NCBI RefSeq assembly: GCF_000242895.2
Contig: NC_021171.1
Coordinates: forward strand, 2,886,001 to 2,950,000
DNA from: Bacillus sp. 1NLA3E
GTDB taxonomy: Bacteria > Bacillota > Bacilli > Bacillales > Cytobacillaceae
Length of the DNA: 64,000 nt
Direction of reading: 5' to 3'
The notes under the pieces were generated by a model. The model saw only the letters and a list, made by a program, of their open reading frames with translations, did no database searches and had not been told where the DNA came from. Shown here one piece after another: positions 8,018 through 16,372 of this stretch. Every line of letters begins with the position of its first letter. The first letter of the stretch is position 1. The position numbers were made by a program, and so were the translations under genes.

Positions 8018-8032
8018 AATATCAGCCTTTTC
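8007..8032 (+). terminator. Terminator of the spore locus
   Basis: AAAAGGCTGA and TCAGCCTTTT form a stem overlapping the stop codon and are followed by T-rich sequence. Confidence 0.8.
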
Positions 8033-8042
8033 ATTTTATATT

Positions 8043-8480
8043 TTACATATCCATTTTCGCTGAGTGTGCAGGTTCAGGCTCACTTGGACTGCCTACAACA
8101 AATTCGACTCTGGGCATACTATGCATACTTTCTGCAGTAACATGAGAAATCACATAATAAGTCCCTTCAGTAGTAAAGCTCTTTTCAAGCTGATAGACCC
8201 CATTTGTTGCCTTAGCAACTTTCACCTTTTGGTGCTTTTCATCCTTGGATCGCCAAAATTCAAAGGTTACCTCATCAGCATCCGTTACCTTTTCCTTGCC
8301 ATAAGTCACATCCGCCTTAAATGTTATCATTTCGTTTGGCTGAACTTGAGTGGGATTTACCGTTAATTTAACATCGAGCATTTTGGGTGTATCATCTTTT
8401 TCTTCCCCACTTTGAGAGCATGAGGTTAAAACAATCATCAGTAATACTAGGGCTCCCCATAAATAAACATGCTTTTTCAT
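8043..8480 (-). CDS. YtkA-like lipoprotein
   Basis: A 145-residue exported lipoprotein. The signal peptide ends in the lipobox LTSC (Cys near residue 21). The mature part is an Ig-like beta domain of the YtkA/FixH type: LTVNPTQVQPNEMITFKADV, FEFWRSKDE and the EGTYYVISHV strand. A His/Met-containing end (VTAESMHSMP, and a final HSAKMDM) could bind a metal such as copper. ATG at 8480 is preferred to the preceding GTG because GAGGTGG sits seven bases before it. Monocistronic and convergent with the spore locus. The family is often linked to copper or cytochrome assembly; no such partner is adjacent. Confidence 0.8.
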   Translation of the reverse strand: MKKHVYLWGALVLLMIVLTSCSQSGEEKDDTPKMLDVKLTVNPTQVQPNEMITFKADVTYGKEKVTDADEVTFEFWRSKDEKHQKVKVAKATNGVYQLEKSFTTEGTYYVISHVTAESMHSMPRVEFVVGSPSEPEPAHSAKMDM

Positions 8481-8681
8481 CACTTATCCACCTCTTTATT
8501 TCCCCATTTTCGTAATCTACTAAAATATTTAAACTTTCCATCATCAATATGTATCGTATTGATCCAGCAAATATGCAAAATGGTGTATCTCCACCGAATG
8601 GAACTCCTTAGAAAATATCACTCTAACGTATTGTTACATAATTGGACATAATAATGCAAAGAAATTCCCTCTGTATCAATG

Positions 8682-8710
8682 AAAAAGCTCGAGATCAAAA
8701 TCTCAAGCTT
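8682..8710 (-). terminator. Terminator of the YkuD-like gene
   Basis: On the minus strand AAGCTTGAGAT, TTTG and ATCTCGAGCTT form a hairpin followed by T residues, overlapping the gene's last codons. Confidence 0.75.
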
Positions 8711-9552
8711 GTTTCATCAAGTTTAAAGGATAAGTTGTTATTTTCGAGAAAGGACAAGGAGTCGACCTTCCATGGATCTGTTTGCGAAAAACGAATCAGT
8801 TCAATATTACCATGAAATCTTTTTAATCCTATATCCTTGATAAACCAGTCAACATTGATAGGTATCGACATATGTATTTCGGCGTTAAGATCTTCTATGG
8901 GTAGTACCGTCATTTGGGTAATCCGAACAGCTTCAATTTTACTTAACAAATCTTTCCATTGAACAGGCTGAAGTGAAATGATTGAAACTATTGTTTGATC
9001 CTGCTCTTTTAATCCAGCGAAATAGGCATTCACAACTTCATAGGGGTCAGGTGTCGCCAAATGGCTTGGCAGTTGGCCAGCAGCCTTCAAAATCATTAAT
9101 TTATGCGATAAATCCATGTTGTTGGTCCGATGAGTAGTACTTCCAAAAAAGTGAATACAAAAATGTCCAGGAAAATTATTTTCCAATGCACCCCCACCAT
9201 GTGGCATACCATGCATAGAACCAGCAATCTTCTTATTGCCACTTTTGACAATAATCGCTCGCCTTCTCCAGCTCCATTTTCCATCATAAATTTGTTTCAT
9301 TATTTTTGTGTCATGATGTGTTATTGGCTGAACATCCGCATGACGGCTCCCTGCCCTTCTTTGAACCCAAAATTCCTTTCCTGTTTCAATATCCATAACA
9401 ATGAACTTACTATACTTTGGTAAAACCTTATTAACCTTTTTCCACGGTAGCAAATTGATCTCATTTTCTGCATACCCGTTACTTGTAAAGTATGGGATAT
9501 TCGAAAACAGTAAAACCACTGATAAAGCAATAATGATGATTTTCCCTTTCAT
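8695..9552 (-). CDS. Secreted protein with a YkuD-like GHFCIHF motif
   Basis: A 285-residue exported protein: an N-terminal hydrophobic signal (about residues 4-26), then a domain with IVMDIETGKEFWVQRRAG, a HGMPHGGG segment and GHFCIHFFGS (near residue 130). The spacing and Cys resemble the catalytic HG...SHGC motif of YkuD L,D-transpeptidases, with the Arg after the Cys replaced. The C-terminal 120 residues have no recognised domain. ATG at 9552 follows GAGTGGGGAAA. It may be a wall-modifying enzyme, or a related thiol protein of Firmicutes whose activity is unproven. It has its own terminator and no close operon partner. Confidence 0.6.
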   Translation of the reverse strand: MKGKIIIIALSVVLLFSNIPYFTSNGYAENEINLLPWKKVNKVLPKYSKFIVMDIETGKEFWVQRRAGSRHADVQPITHHDTKIMKQIYDGKWSWRRRAIIVKSGNKKIAGSMHGMPHGGGALENNFPGHFCIHFFGSTTHRTNNMDLSHKLMILKAAGQLPSHLATPDPYEVVNAYFAGLKEQDQTIVSIISLQPVQWKDLLSKIEAVRITQMTVLPIEDLNAEIHMSIPINVDWFIKDIGLKRFHGNIELIRFSQTDPWKVDSLSFLENNNLSFKLDETSLRF

Positions 9553-9650
9553 TTTCCCCACTCAATTTCTGTGATTTTCGTAAAAAAAACGATATTTAAG
9601 TTTTTCCCTTGTGGTCCAAAATCATGCAGAAAGGGTAGCAGAAAGACATA

Positions 9651-9690
9651 AAAAACCTCTTCAGTTGAAGAGGTTCAGATTGTCGAGAAA
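9651..9690. repeat. Left palindromic inverted repeat of the decayed IS region
   Basis: AACCTCTTCAGTTGAAGAGG followed by TTCAGATTGTCGAGAAA. A copy in inverted orientation lies at 10723-10763, on the other side of the transposase remnant. Each is a hairpin in itself. The outer part also recurs at 27410-27450. Confidence 0.6.
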
Positions 9691-9718
9691 GAGTATTTTT
9701 CTCGGCAATTTTTTTGTA

Positions 9719-10447
9719 TTATTTGTAGCCTGCTAAATGGCCGGTTGATTTCCGCTCCAGGTGCTTCGCTCCAATCAACCTAGGGGCAAATCGGTCTAAA
9801 GAATTGCAACACACCATATCCAACCTAGCTAAATGTGTTGCAATCTTTTTTATGTTTTGGCAGGCTGCAGTATGGAAAGCCTGTTCACTTACCTTCTTCA
9901 ATCCCCGTAATCGGCAGTAGCGAAGCCCATGTAGCTCTTCCTGAGTCTGCAAAGCTTGCTCAATTTTTTTCTTTCTAAATTTGGCATTTTTCCCGATATA
10001 GATAACCGATTTAACCTTACCTTTTCCAAATTATCTTCCCATACATGTTGTGTCACAACTTTTACCATGTTTTTTGACCGTGTACATTGAGATAGTAGCG
10101 AATCCTTAAAACGATGTTGACGATTCCAACTTATCGTAGAGTGATGGGGAACTGGATCTTTGAACTTTAAACCTAAAAACCAGCGGTAGGCAACGTTCAT
10201 TCTTATCCCTCTTTCTAATTGTCTTTCGGAATGAATACCGTAGATAGCCTATAAACACCATTTTAAATAGAACAAGTGGATCAGAAGGACGACCGTTATC
10301 GTCGCTATAAAACGGGCGAACTTTTTCAAGAAGAAATGAAAAATTAATATATTTATCAATTAAACGGAGGCGATGATCGTTAGGAACTAATTAATCAATA
10401 GACACAAATTCATATTCACTTTGGCTAGACTCTTTTGGCTTAAACAT
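9719..10447 (-). pseudogene. IS1182-family transposase, decayed
   Basis: Remnant of a transposase read on the minus strand. The N-terminus MFKPKESSQSEYEFVSID is interrupted by a TAA, then continues with KVRPFYSDDNGRPSDPLVLF, a frameshift, NVAYRWFLGLKFKDPVPHHS, further loss, and the C-terminal [17 protein letters not shown] and NIKKIA segments. Intact family members are about 450 residues; only about 240 codons remain, with at least one stop, two frameshifts and an internal deletion. The C-terminus runs into a shortened copy of the GTTGATT repeat. It lies between ctpA and the YkuD-like gene and cannot make a functional enzyme. Confidence 0.82.
9743..9780. repeat. Shortened GTTGATT repeat (copy R1)
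   Basis: GGTTGATTTCCGCTCCAGGT and the terminal CTCCAATCAACC are joined with the GC-rich middle missing; only 38 bp remain of an element of about 130 bp (compare 10511-10641 and 27477-27604). Confidence 0.75.
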
Positions 10448-10510
10448 TGATTTCACAACTTATTTTTATTATTTATTGGTTGAGTTGATAGTTTGTATTG
10501 GGACCACCCT

Positions 10511-10641
10511 GTTGATTGGAGTGGAAGGCGCGAAGACTCCTGCGGGAGCAGCGGGACAGGTGAGACCCCGCAGGCGCTTTAGCGCCGAGGAGGCTCACCG
10601 CCCGCCCCGCGGAAAGTGAAGCGCCTGGAACGGAAATCAAC
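10511..10641. repeat. Full-length GTTGATT palindromic repeat (copy R2)
   Basis: A 131-bp GC-rich element bounded by GTTGATTGGAGTGGAAGG and GGAACGGAAATCAAC. Inside are ACTCCTGCGGGAGCAGCGGG, GTGAGACCCCGCAGG and CACCGCCCGCCCCGCGGAAA. It is inverted relative to the copy at 27477-27604 and is far richer in GC than its surroundings. Similar dispersed repeats are common in Bacillaceae. Confidence 0.85.
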
Positions 10642-10722
10642 AGACCTATTGAAGAGCCTAAATAAATAAATTAATGCGGTGAATCACTAAAGTTTTTAGG
10701 TAAAATAATAGACTGTCGAGAG

Positions 10723-10763
10723 TTTCTCGACAGTCTGAACCTCTTCAGTTGAAGAGGTTTTTT
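10723..10763. repeat. Right palindromic inverted repeat of the decayed IS region
   Basis: TTTCTCGACAGTCTGAACC then TCTTCAGTTGAAGAGG, the inverted partner of 9651-9690. Together with GACTGTCGAG just before it, it can also act as a terminator for ctpA on the minus strand. Confidence 0.6.
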
Positions 10764-10766
10764 TTA

Positions 10767-12272
10767 TTAGGAACCCATTTGCTGTTTTAACACTTCTATA
10801 GCTTTATTAATTTGCGTATCATTTTTGACTATTAGGTCTCTTATACGTTCCATTAAAGCCATTGTTGTTTGCCCTGAAAGAACACCATTTGCTTCAATTT
10901 TAGCATCTTTTTGCAAACTGATAATCGCATTTTGTGTTTTTTCATCAAAGAATCCATCTTCTCTACCTGGATCATAACCTATAGCCTTTAACATCTGTTG
11001 GGCAGCTTTCACTTCATTTGAAGAAGAAGATAGCTTGTACTCTTTATCAGGGTTGATAAACGGCAATGAAGCATAGGCAGGTAATGCTACTTCATATTCT
11101 GGCTTTATCCCTTTTTTATGAATCCAATTTCCATTTGGGGTCAACCATTTATCAGTTGTAAATTTAATGTTTGAACCATCTGGGAAATCTTGCGCCCTTT
11201 GCACAGTTCCCTTACCAAATGATTTTTCTCCAACAAGTGGAATTCCAGCTGATTCATGAACAGCAGAAGCAAAAATCTCTGATGCACTTGCACTTCCCTT
11301 ATCGATTACCACAACTAGAGGAATTGTTGTTCCCTCTGTATTGTTTGATTTATATTCCTTTATATTTCCTTTTCTATCTTCAACCTTAAATAATATTTTG
11401 CCATTAGGCACAAACATACTCGAGATATTTACTGCTTGGTCTAAAAGTCCACCGGGATTTTGTCTTAAATCTAAAACTAGTCCCTTCATCCCTTTTCCCT
11501 TCATATCTTTTAAAACATCTACAAGCTCTTGAGTTGTGTTTTCTGAAAAAGTAGTGATTTGTACTTTTGCAATTCCATCATCTAACATTTCACCGTAAAC
11601 CGTTTCGAGTGGAATGTCGTCGCGAACAATCGACATACTCATTGGTTCATCAGTTCCTGCTCGCTGAATAGATAAATCTACTTTTGTGCCTTTTTTACCT
11701 CTAATTAATGTTACTGCTTCTTGAGAACTCATTCCTTGCAAGCTTTTTCCATTCACAGAAAGGACCATATCATTCGGTTTCAATCCTGCCTTTTCAGCTG
11801 GAGAACCTTTTAAAGGTGAAACGATGATAATATGACCTTCTTTTTCCTGAATTTCTGCCCCTATTCCTTGAAATGAAGAAGATATGCTTTGATGAAAACT
11901 GCCAGCTTCTTCTTCGTTCATATAGTCTGAATATGGGTCATCAAGCGATTCAATCATTCCATTTATGGCACCATTGATTAATTTAGTGTCCTTAACATCT
12001 TTAAAATATTCTTGTTTAATTGTATCGTACGCAGTATAGAGTTTATCAAATTCTTGCCTCTCTGATCCAACTGTAACGACCTTTTCATCTCCAAAAGCCA
12101 ACGCAAAAGTTGTAATACCTGCTGTTAAAAATACTAATAGTAGTAATAACATCACAAAGTAAAACTTTTTAATACGAATAAAACCAGCAGTTGATTCACT
12201 TTTTGGATGTTCTTGTTGCTCTTGCTTTTCTTGTTCTACATTATCCTGTTCCAAACGTTTCACCACTTTCAT
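10767..12272 (-). CDS. ctpA: Carboxy-terminal processing protease CtpA (S41)
   Basis: A 501-residue membrane-anchored serine protease. One transmembrane helix (about residues 34-56) follows an acidic Glu/Gln-rich N-terminus. A PDZ domain (about 115-200) begins near GIGAEIQEKEGHI. The S41 core has the Ser in GSASASEIFASA and the Lys in EKSFGKGTVQ, the catalytic dyad. A PG_binding_1 repeat ends the protein (QQMLKAIGYDPG). The open frame starts 21 codons further upstream with a GTG that lacks a ribosome site; ATG at 12272 has AAAGGT close before it, so the start is uncertain by a few codons. The ctpA-yodJ-deoD order matches B. subtilis. Confidence 0.88.
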   Translation of the reverse strand: MKVVKRLEQDNVEQEKQEQQEHPKSESTAGFIRIKKFYFVMLLLLLVFLTAGITTFALAFGDEKVVTVGSERQEFDKLYTAYDTIKQEYFKDVKDTKLINGAINGMIESLDDPYSDYMNEEEAGSFHQSISSSFQGIGAEIQEKEGHIIIVSPLKGSPAEKAGLKPNDMVLSVNGKSLQGMSSQEAVTLIRGKKGTKVDLSIQRAGTDEPMSMSIVRDDIPLETVYGEMLDDGIAKVQITTFSENTTQELVDVLKDMKGKGMKGLVLDLRQNPGGLLDQAVNISSMFVPNGKILFKVEDRKGNIKEYKSNNTEGTTIPLVVVIDKGSASASEIFASAVHESAGIPLVGEKSFGKGTVQRAQDFPDGSNIKFTTDKWLTPNGNWIHKKGIKPEYEVALPAYASLPFINPDKEYKLSSSSNEVKAAQQMLKAIGYDPGREDGFFDEKTQNAIISLQKDAKIEANGVLSGQTTMALMERIRDLIVKNDTQINKAIEVLKQQMGS

Positions 12273-12433
12273 TATACCTTTGAAGAACTGTATAAAGATA
12301 AATATTTCCTTGTTTTTTAGAATAACACTTTTCACTGCATTTTAACAAAGGAATTTGGTTATAATCGGCTTTGCCTCCATAAAATATGTCGATAATTTTT
12401 CATCTTTTTGTTTTGGCTTTGTAAAACTAGAAT

Positions 12434-12460
12434 GTTGATTTCCGTTCCACTCCAATCAAC
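12434..12460. repeat. Shortened GTTGATT repeat (copy R3)
   Basis: GTTGATTTCCGTTCCACTCC followed by AATCAAC: both termini of the repeat fused with all of the middle lost (27 bp). It lies between ctpA and yodJ. Confidence 0.7.
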
Positions 12461-12486
12461 ATTGTGCGACAAATCAAGCCTTTGTT

Positions 12487-13293
12487 TTAAATCTTTTCAA
12501 CTACTTTAAAATATTCTTCAAGTGTAAGCTTCTTCTCAAAAATTATCTTTGCTGCTTTTTCCCCAACGTATCTGAAATGCCATGGCTCATACTCATACCC
12601 CGTAATTGCCTCTTTTCCTTTTGGATAACGAAGGATATATCCAAATCGATCAGCATTTTCGGCCAACCATTTCCCTTCTTTTGTTCCTTCAAAACTTTCC
12701 GAAAGATTAAGATTATTACTTTGGCTTGAGATATCCATTGCTAAGCCTGTTTGATGCTCACTATTCCCAGGAACAGCGACTGCTTGGATAGCCTTATCTT
12801 TTCCAACCCTATCCACCTCAGCATTAAATAATGCAACTTGCCTATCATATGAACGGTACCCCGAAACAGCCTGTAACTCAACACCGTTTTTTTTCGCATC
12901 TTTAAACATTTTTTCCAATGCAACTGCAGCTTTCTTACGCATATAGCTCTTTTCAATGTCCTTATTTCCAAAGGAAAAGTCTACGTTAGGCCGAGTTAGA
13001 TCATTTGGAACATAGCCATCAGGCAAGGCAAACTGCTTGTTAACTAAAGCCAACAGGTTAAGAGGATTTTGGATTACCCTTTTTCCAGCAACATCTTGGA
13101 TCTTATTAAAGTATACCGCCTCTAACCTTAAACCATTTTCATTACCCTGTTTGTTTGTTTGCTGCTCATCTTGCACATAATGTGCCTCTTTTGGATTATT
13201 TTTAGATGGTGCTTTTTTATCTAATAAATCCATTTGACTGCACCCAGTTAAAAGGATTAAACACAATCCAATTAGATAATGCAATCTTTTCAT
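12487..13293 (-). CDS. yodJ: D-alanyl-D-alanine carboxypeptidase, VanY/LdcB type (YodJ-like)
   Basis: A 268-residue lipoprotein of peptidase family M15B. The lipobox LLTGC puts the Cys near residue 18. The zinc site shows as SGYRSYDRQ, then SEHQTGLAMDI (His and Asp ligands) and EPWHFRYVG (catalytic Glu/His). These enzymes trim D-amino acids from the peptidoglycan stem peptide on the outside of the membrane. ATG at 13293 follows AGGTGGGTTTT and is preferred to the GTG three codons upstream. It sits between ctpA and deoD, as yodJ (LdcB) does in B. subtilis, but is divided from deoD by a terminator. Confidence 0.85.
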   Translation of the reverse strand: MKRLHYLIGLCLILLTGCSQMDLLDKKAPSKNNPKEAHYVQDEQQTNKQGNENGLRLEAVYFNKIQDVAGKRVIQNPLNLLALVNKQFALPDGYVPNDLTRPNVDFSFGNKDIEKSYMRKKAAVALEKMFKDAKKNGVELQAVSGYRSYDRQVALFNAEVDRVGKDKAIQAVAVPGNSEHQTGLAMDISSQSNNLNLSESFEGTKEGKWLAENADRFGYILRYPKGKEAITGYEYEPWHFRYVGEKAAKIIFEKKLTLEEYFKVVEKI

Positions 13294-13413
13294 AAAACCC
13301 ACCTGTCCTTACCTTTCAAATTTAAATACAATACTTAGTATTTTACCACGAAACGACAAAATGCATTGTAAAATAAGTGAAATCTGATTGATTCAAAATG
13401 AATGAACAAATTG

Positions 13414-13440
13414 AAAAGGTACCTATAACTGGTACCTTTT
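13414..13440 (-). terminator. Terminator downstream of deoD
   Basis: AAAAGGTACC and GGTACCTTTT form a perfect stem with a seven-base loop, 22 bp after the deoD stop on the minus strand. Confidence 0.75.
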
Positions 13441-13461
13441 CGTTGTAATTTAGGGAATTCG

Positions 13462-14166
13462 TTATTCCTTTATTGCTGCTTCCAAGGCAACTTCTATCAT
13501 GTCATTAAAAGTTGTTTGTCTTTCATCTGATGTAGTTTCTTCTCCAGTCAGAATATGATCACTGACTGTCAAAACGGATAAGGCCTTTCGCCCAAGTTTT
13601 GCTGCTAGTGTGTACAATGCAGCCGTTTCCATCTCTATTGCTAAAATCTGGTATTTCGCCAATTTTTCAAAGTCTGCATTATCGTTGTAAAATAAATCAG
13701 CGGTAAACACATTCCCAACGTTTAAATTCAATCCTTTTTTTATCCCAGAATCGAAAGCCTTTTTAAGCAGGTCAAAACTGGCAGTAGGTGCATAATCAAT
13801 TCCACCAAAAGTAATACGATTCATTTGTGAATCTGTTGAAGCACTCATTGCCAAAATAACATCCCGAACCTTAACATCTTTTTGAATAGCACCGCAGGTA
13901 CCAACTCTAATCAAATTTTGGACATTATAGCTTTGCATCAATTCAGTAATATAAATTGAAATAGAGGGAACCCCCATTCCAGTACCTTGCACTGATATTT
14001 TTTTCCCTTTATATGTACCCGTATACCCAAACATGTTACGAACTTCATTATAACAAGTGGCATTCTCTAAAAAAGTCTCTGCAATATATTTTGCTCGGAG
14101 TGGATCCCCTGGTAATAGGACCGTCTCGGCAATTTCATTTTCTTTCGCCGCAATATGAATGCTCAT
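13462..14166 (-). CDS. deoD: Purine-nucleoside phosphorylase DeoD
   Basis: A 234-residue trimeric/hexameric-type purine nucleoside phosphorylase that cleaves (deoxy)adenosine, inosine and guanosine with phosphate for purine salvage. [14 protein letters not shown] near residue 20 is the phosphate-binding family start. [19 protein letters not shown] and [15 protein letters not shown] follow, then the [12 protein letters not shown] active-site segment and [11 protein letters not shown] at 14166 follows GGAGGAAATGAAA; upstream in-frame codons are ignored. Length agrees with B. subtilis DeoD (233). It is transcribed alone from the gap after the divergent small gene. Confidence 0.95.
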   Translation of the reverse strand: MSIHIAAKENEIAETVLLPGDPLRAKYIAETFLENATCYNEVRNMFGYTGTYKGKKISVQGTGMGVPSISIYITELMQSYNVQNLIRVGTCGAIQKDVKVRDVILAMSASTDSQMNRITFGGIDYAPTASFDLLKKAFDSGIKKGLNLNVGNVFTADLFYNDNADFEKLAKYQILAIEMETAALYTLAAKLGRKALSVLTVSDHILTGEETTSDERQTTFNDMIEVALEAAIKE

Positions 14167-14395
14167 TTTCATTTCCTCCATTCTTATGAAGACAAGTGTA
14201 CATCATTGACCATTCAAACTATACCATATTATCACATTGCTGAAAAATATCGTTCCAAGTTTCATGATATAGATTAATTTAGGAAAAGCTAAACCTAGCC
14301 TTTCCTTAAAAAGCTTTTACCATGTTAATGAATCATGTTTTTACAATTTTTTAATTAAGCTTAATCTAACAAACAAATCAAAAGGAGGAGTAAAT

Positions 14396-14527
14396 GTGGG
14401 AAAGAAACATCGAAATCGAACTAATTCTCCGAAAAAAAACAACCATATTCCACCAGAAGCGATTATTGCTGAACAAGAGGCCCATGGTAAAGAGAATTCC
14501 GCACATAATCGAAAAAACAAACAATAA
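14396..14527 (+). CDS. Small basic protein (43 aa, GTG start)
   Basis: A 43-codon frame starting GTG at 14396 behind AAAGGAGGAGTAAAT. The product begins VGKKHRNRTNSPKKNNHIPP and has an acidic centre (AIIAEQEAHGKEN) and a basic end. It is highly hydrophilic, like minor small acid-soluble spore proteins or similar small Bacillus proteins. An ATG two bases upstream opens another frame of similar length, but its sequence is unlike a normal protein. It ends at a bidirectional terminator shared with yodL. Function is unknown. Confidence 0.65.
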   Translation: MGKKHRNRTNSPKKNNHIPPEAIIAEQEAHGKENSAHNRKNKQ

Positions 14528-14565
14528 TTACAAAACTAATTAGATTTCAGTATCGTTTAGATCAA

Positions 14566-14596
14566 AAAAAGAGGAAGCTTTCGCTCTCCTCTTTTT
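14566..14596. terminator. Bidirectional terminator
   Basis: AAAAAGAGGAAGC and GCTCTCCTCTTTTT form a hairpin with flanking A and T runs between the small gene and yodL, which converge here. Confidence 0.8.
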
Positions 14597-14903
14597 ACCT
14601 TAAACGGATTCGATTGATTTTCATCCATCCTCCTGACTGAAGTTGGTAGAATGATTGACCGTTCCTTCCTTCCTCAATTGAAATTATATCTCCAGTCCCA
14701 ACATATCTTCCGCCATAATCGTTTGGAATGCAATCCGAGATATTAAATACTTTAAAGACATTATCCAAGCATTCCTTATGGTTATTCTCCTCAACAGGTA
14801 AACGATATACTTCCTGGTATCCCTTCTTTTGACTGAATACCGGAGTTTGGTAAAGGGTTACATCAAATCTTTTTTTTCGTTTTCCAACTAATTCCTTTAA
14901 CAT
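14595..14903 (-). CDS. yodL: YodL family protein
   Basis: A 102-residue soluble protein matching the YodL family: FDVTLYQTPVFSQKKGYQEV near the start, VFKVFNISDCIPNDY in the middle, and the closing GDIISIEEGRNG and YQLQSGGWMKINRI blocks. In B. subtilis YodL is a sporulation-linked protein which, when overproduced, disturbs cell shape, apparently through MreB. AGGAGGAGTCATT precedes the ATG. It follows deoD in the same order as in B. subtilis. The biochemical role is not settled. Confidence 0.82.
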   Translation of the reverse strand: MLKELVGKRKKRFDVTLYQTPVFSQKKGYQEVYRLPVEENNHKECLDNVFKVFNISDCIPNDYGGRYVGTGDIISIEEGRNGQSFYQLQSGGWMKINRIRLR

Positions 14904-15070
14904 AATGACTCCTCCTCATTTCAATCATTTTATCGGTAACTATTCTAATGCTAAATTATCACAAAATTCTTTTAATTGTTTATTAATAAATTAAACATTG
15001 CTTTTGTCGAATCCTTCATCAGTTTTCTTGTTTTTTTGTCGTTTTTTAAGAACTTTCCAAAAATAGACCA

Positions 15071-15098
15071 AAAAAGGGTGGAGAAGAATCTCCACCCT
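15071..15098 (-). terminator. Terminator of spo0M
   Basis: On the minus strand AGGGTGGAGA, TTCT and TCTCCACCCT form a 10-bp stem followed by TTTTTT, nine bases after the gene's stop. Confidence 0.88.
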
Positions 15099-15106
15099 GA
15101 CAAATA

Positions 15107-15877
15107 TTATGAAAACCTTTGGATCATAGCGGTTATTTTTTCACTAATCGAATGTAAATCACTTGATTTTATCGTGAAATGAACATGGCTTTCATCCATC
15201 TCAAATGCTTCTGCTAAAAATCCACCTAAACCACGCGCTCTACGGTCAACCTGCATAAAGATTTCCGTTTCTGTTGTGGAGATTGGAAAGAACAGAACTT
15301 CGAGTTCATCAAGACGACCTTTAAATGATCCAGTAATTGGCACAAATTCAAACTCCTGAACAAATGGTAAACGACGACGGAGGCGGTATGGTGCCTCCTC
15401 ACACTCTACCTCACGAAGACGAAAGCCAAGATCATTTATCACATTTAAAACGGTTTGAGTTAATGAATCTGGGATTACCTTCAGAAAATCTTTATCAGAT
15501 GGATCGACTGCATTTTTAATATCTAAACCTGTAGCAACCCAGATTTGTGTCTTTCCTAAAGATATTGGTGTGTCTATTGGAAGTTCAAAGGAAAATGGAA
15601 TTTGTTTGGTTTCCTGTTTTTTGATGACAAATGGGTCATTTATTCGGACCTGGTCAATTAAAGCATTATTTGTGTATTTCTTTTCATCTGCCTCTTTAAT
15701 ATATGTAGTGTACAATGACAAATAAATTTCATTTATTTTTTGATCAATACTTCCGCCTTTGATTTCAACAATTCCTTTGACTTCCTGGCCTGGAACTAAT
15801 TTATCGCTTTCCAATTTCGTATTGACTGTAGCAGAACCCATCCCAACACTTGCGAGCACCTTATTAAATAAAGACAT
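15107..15877 (-). CDS. spo0M: Sporulation-control protein Spo0M
   Basis: A 256-residue arrestin-fold protein of the Spo0M family. It begins LFNKVLASVGMGSATVNTKL, continues with PGQEVKGIVEIKGG and ends with VHFTIKSSDL. In B. subtilis Spo0M affects early sporulation and cell-shape or division processes. ATG at 15877 follows GGGGAAACGGGAA; nine further upstream codons lack a ribosome site. It lies inside the yodL-yozD interval, where B. subtilis does not carry spo0M as far as I recall, so the gene has moved relative to that species. Transcribed alone. Confidence 0.9.
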   Translation of the reverse strand: MSLFNKVLASVGMGSATVNTKLESDKLVPGQEVKGIVEIKGGSIDQKINEIYLSLYTTYIKEADEKKYTNNALIDQVRINDPFVIKKQETKQIPFSFELPIDTPISLGKTQIWVATGLDIKNAVDPSDKDFLKVIPDSLTQTVLNVINDLGFRLREVECEEAPYRLRRRLPFVQEFEFVPITGSFKGRLDELEVLFFPISTTETEIFMQVDRRARGLGGFLAEAFEMDESHVHFTIKSSDLHSISEKITAMIQRFS

Positions 15878-15972
15878 TTCCCGTTTCCCCTTCCCTATTT
15901 TCAATACATTTAGAAAATTCCTTGTAAATTAATTATACGATACCGAAGGCAAAAGGTTTCTATTTAGTACAC

Positions 15973-15999
15973 AAAAAATGACGAGTATCTACTCGTCAT
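15973..15999 (-). terminator. Terminator of yozD
   Basis: ATGACGAGTA and TACTCGTCAT form a stem; on the minus strand it is followed by TTTTTTG, 14 bp after the yozD stop. Confidence 0.8.
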
Positions 16000-16012
16000 T
16001 TCGTTATCTATG

Positions 16013-16186
16013 TTAATCTTCCGCAACTTCTTCATCAATGATACTTTTTTCTACTAAGTATTCGAACGTTATATCAGCCATCTCCTCCAGTTCTTCCTCA
16101 GTGGGAACGTATCCCCGTTTTAAAAGTTCATGAAAGAAAAATTCTGCTATTTCTTCCGTGTCAATGAAAACTTCGATTTCTCTCAC
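16013..16186 (-). CDS. yozD: YozD family protein (57 aa, GTG start)
   Basis: A 57-codon frame starting GTG at 16186 after GGGGGCGATACT. The acidic product has IDTEEIAEFFFHELLKRGY and EMADITFEYLVEK, the family pattern of B. subtilis YozD (58 residues). A helical, soluble protein with no known activity. Its position between spo0M and yodN keeps the yodL-yozD-yodN order of B. subtilis, which supports the call. Confidence 0.8.
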   Translation of the reverse strand: MREIEVFIDTEEIAEFFFHELLKRGYVPTEEELEEMADITFEYLVEKSIIDEEVAED

Positions 16187-16372
16187 AGTATCGCCCCCTT
16201 TATTGGAATGTATGACCGTTGTTCTTTTTTCATACCCTCATATTTTCAATTAACAGACATAGTTCACCTATATGATTCAATACTTTAAAAGACCTTAACA
16301 ATGGACAAGATATGAAGGGACTTGTTGTGGGGAAATAAACTAGGTGGGATAATATGTTTTTCTATTTTTTTG

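Noticed and set aside
9898-10200. Possible intact short transposase gene
   Set aside because: It covers only the middle of an IS1182-type transposase; stops and frameshifts lie on both sides, so it is part of a pseudogene.
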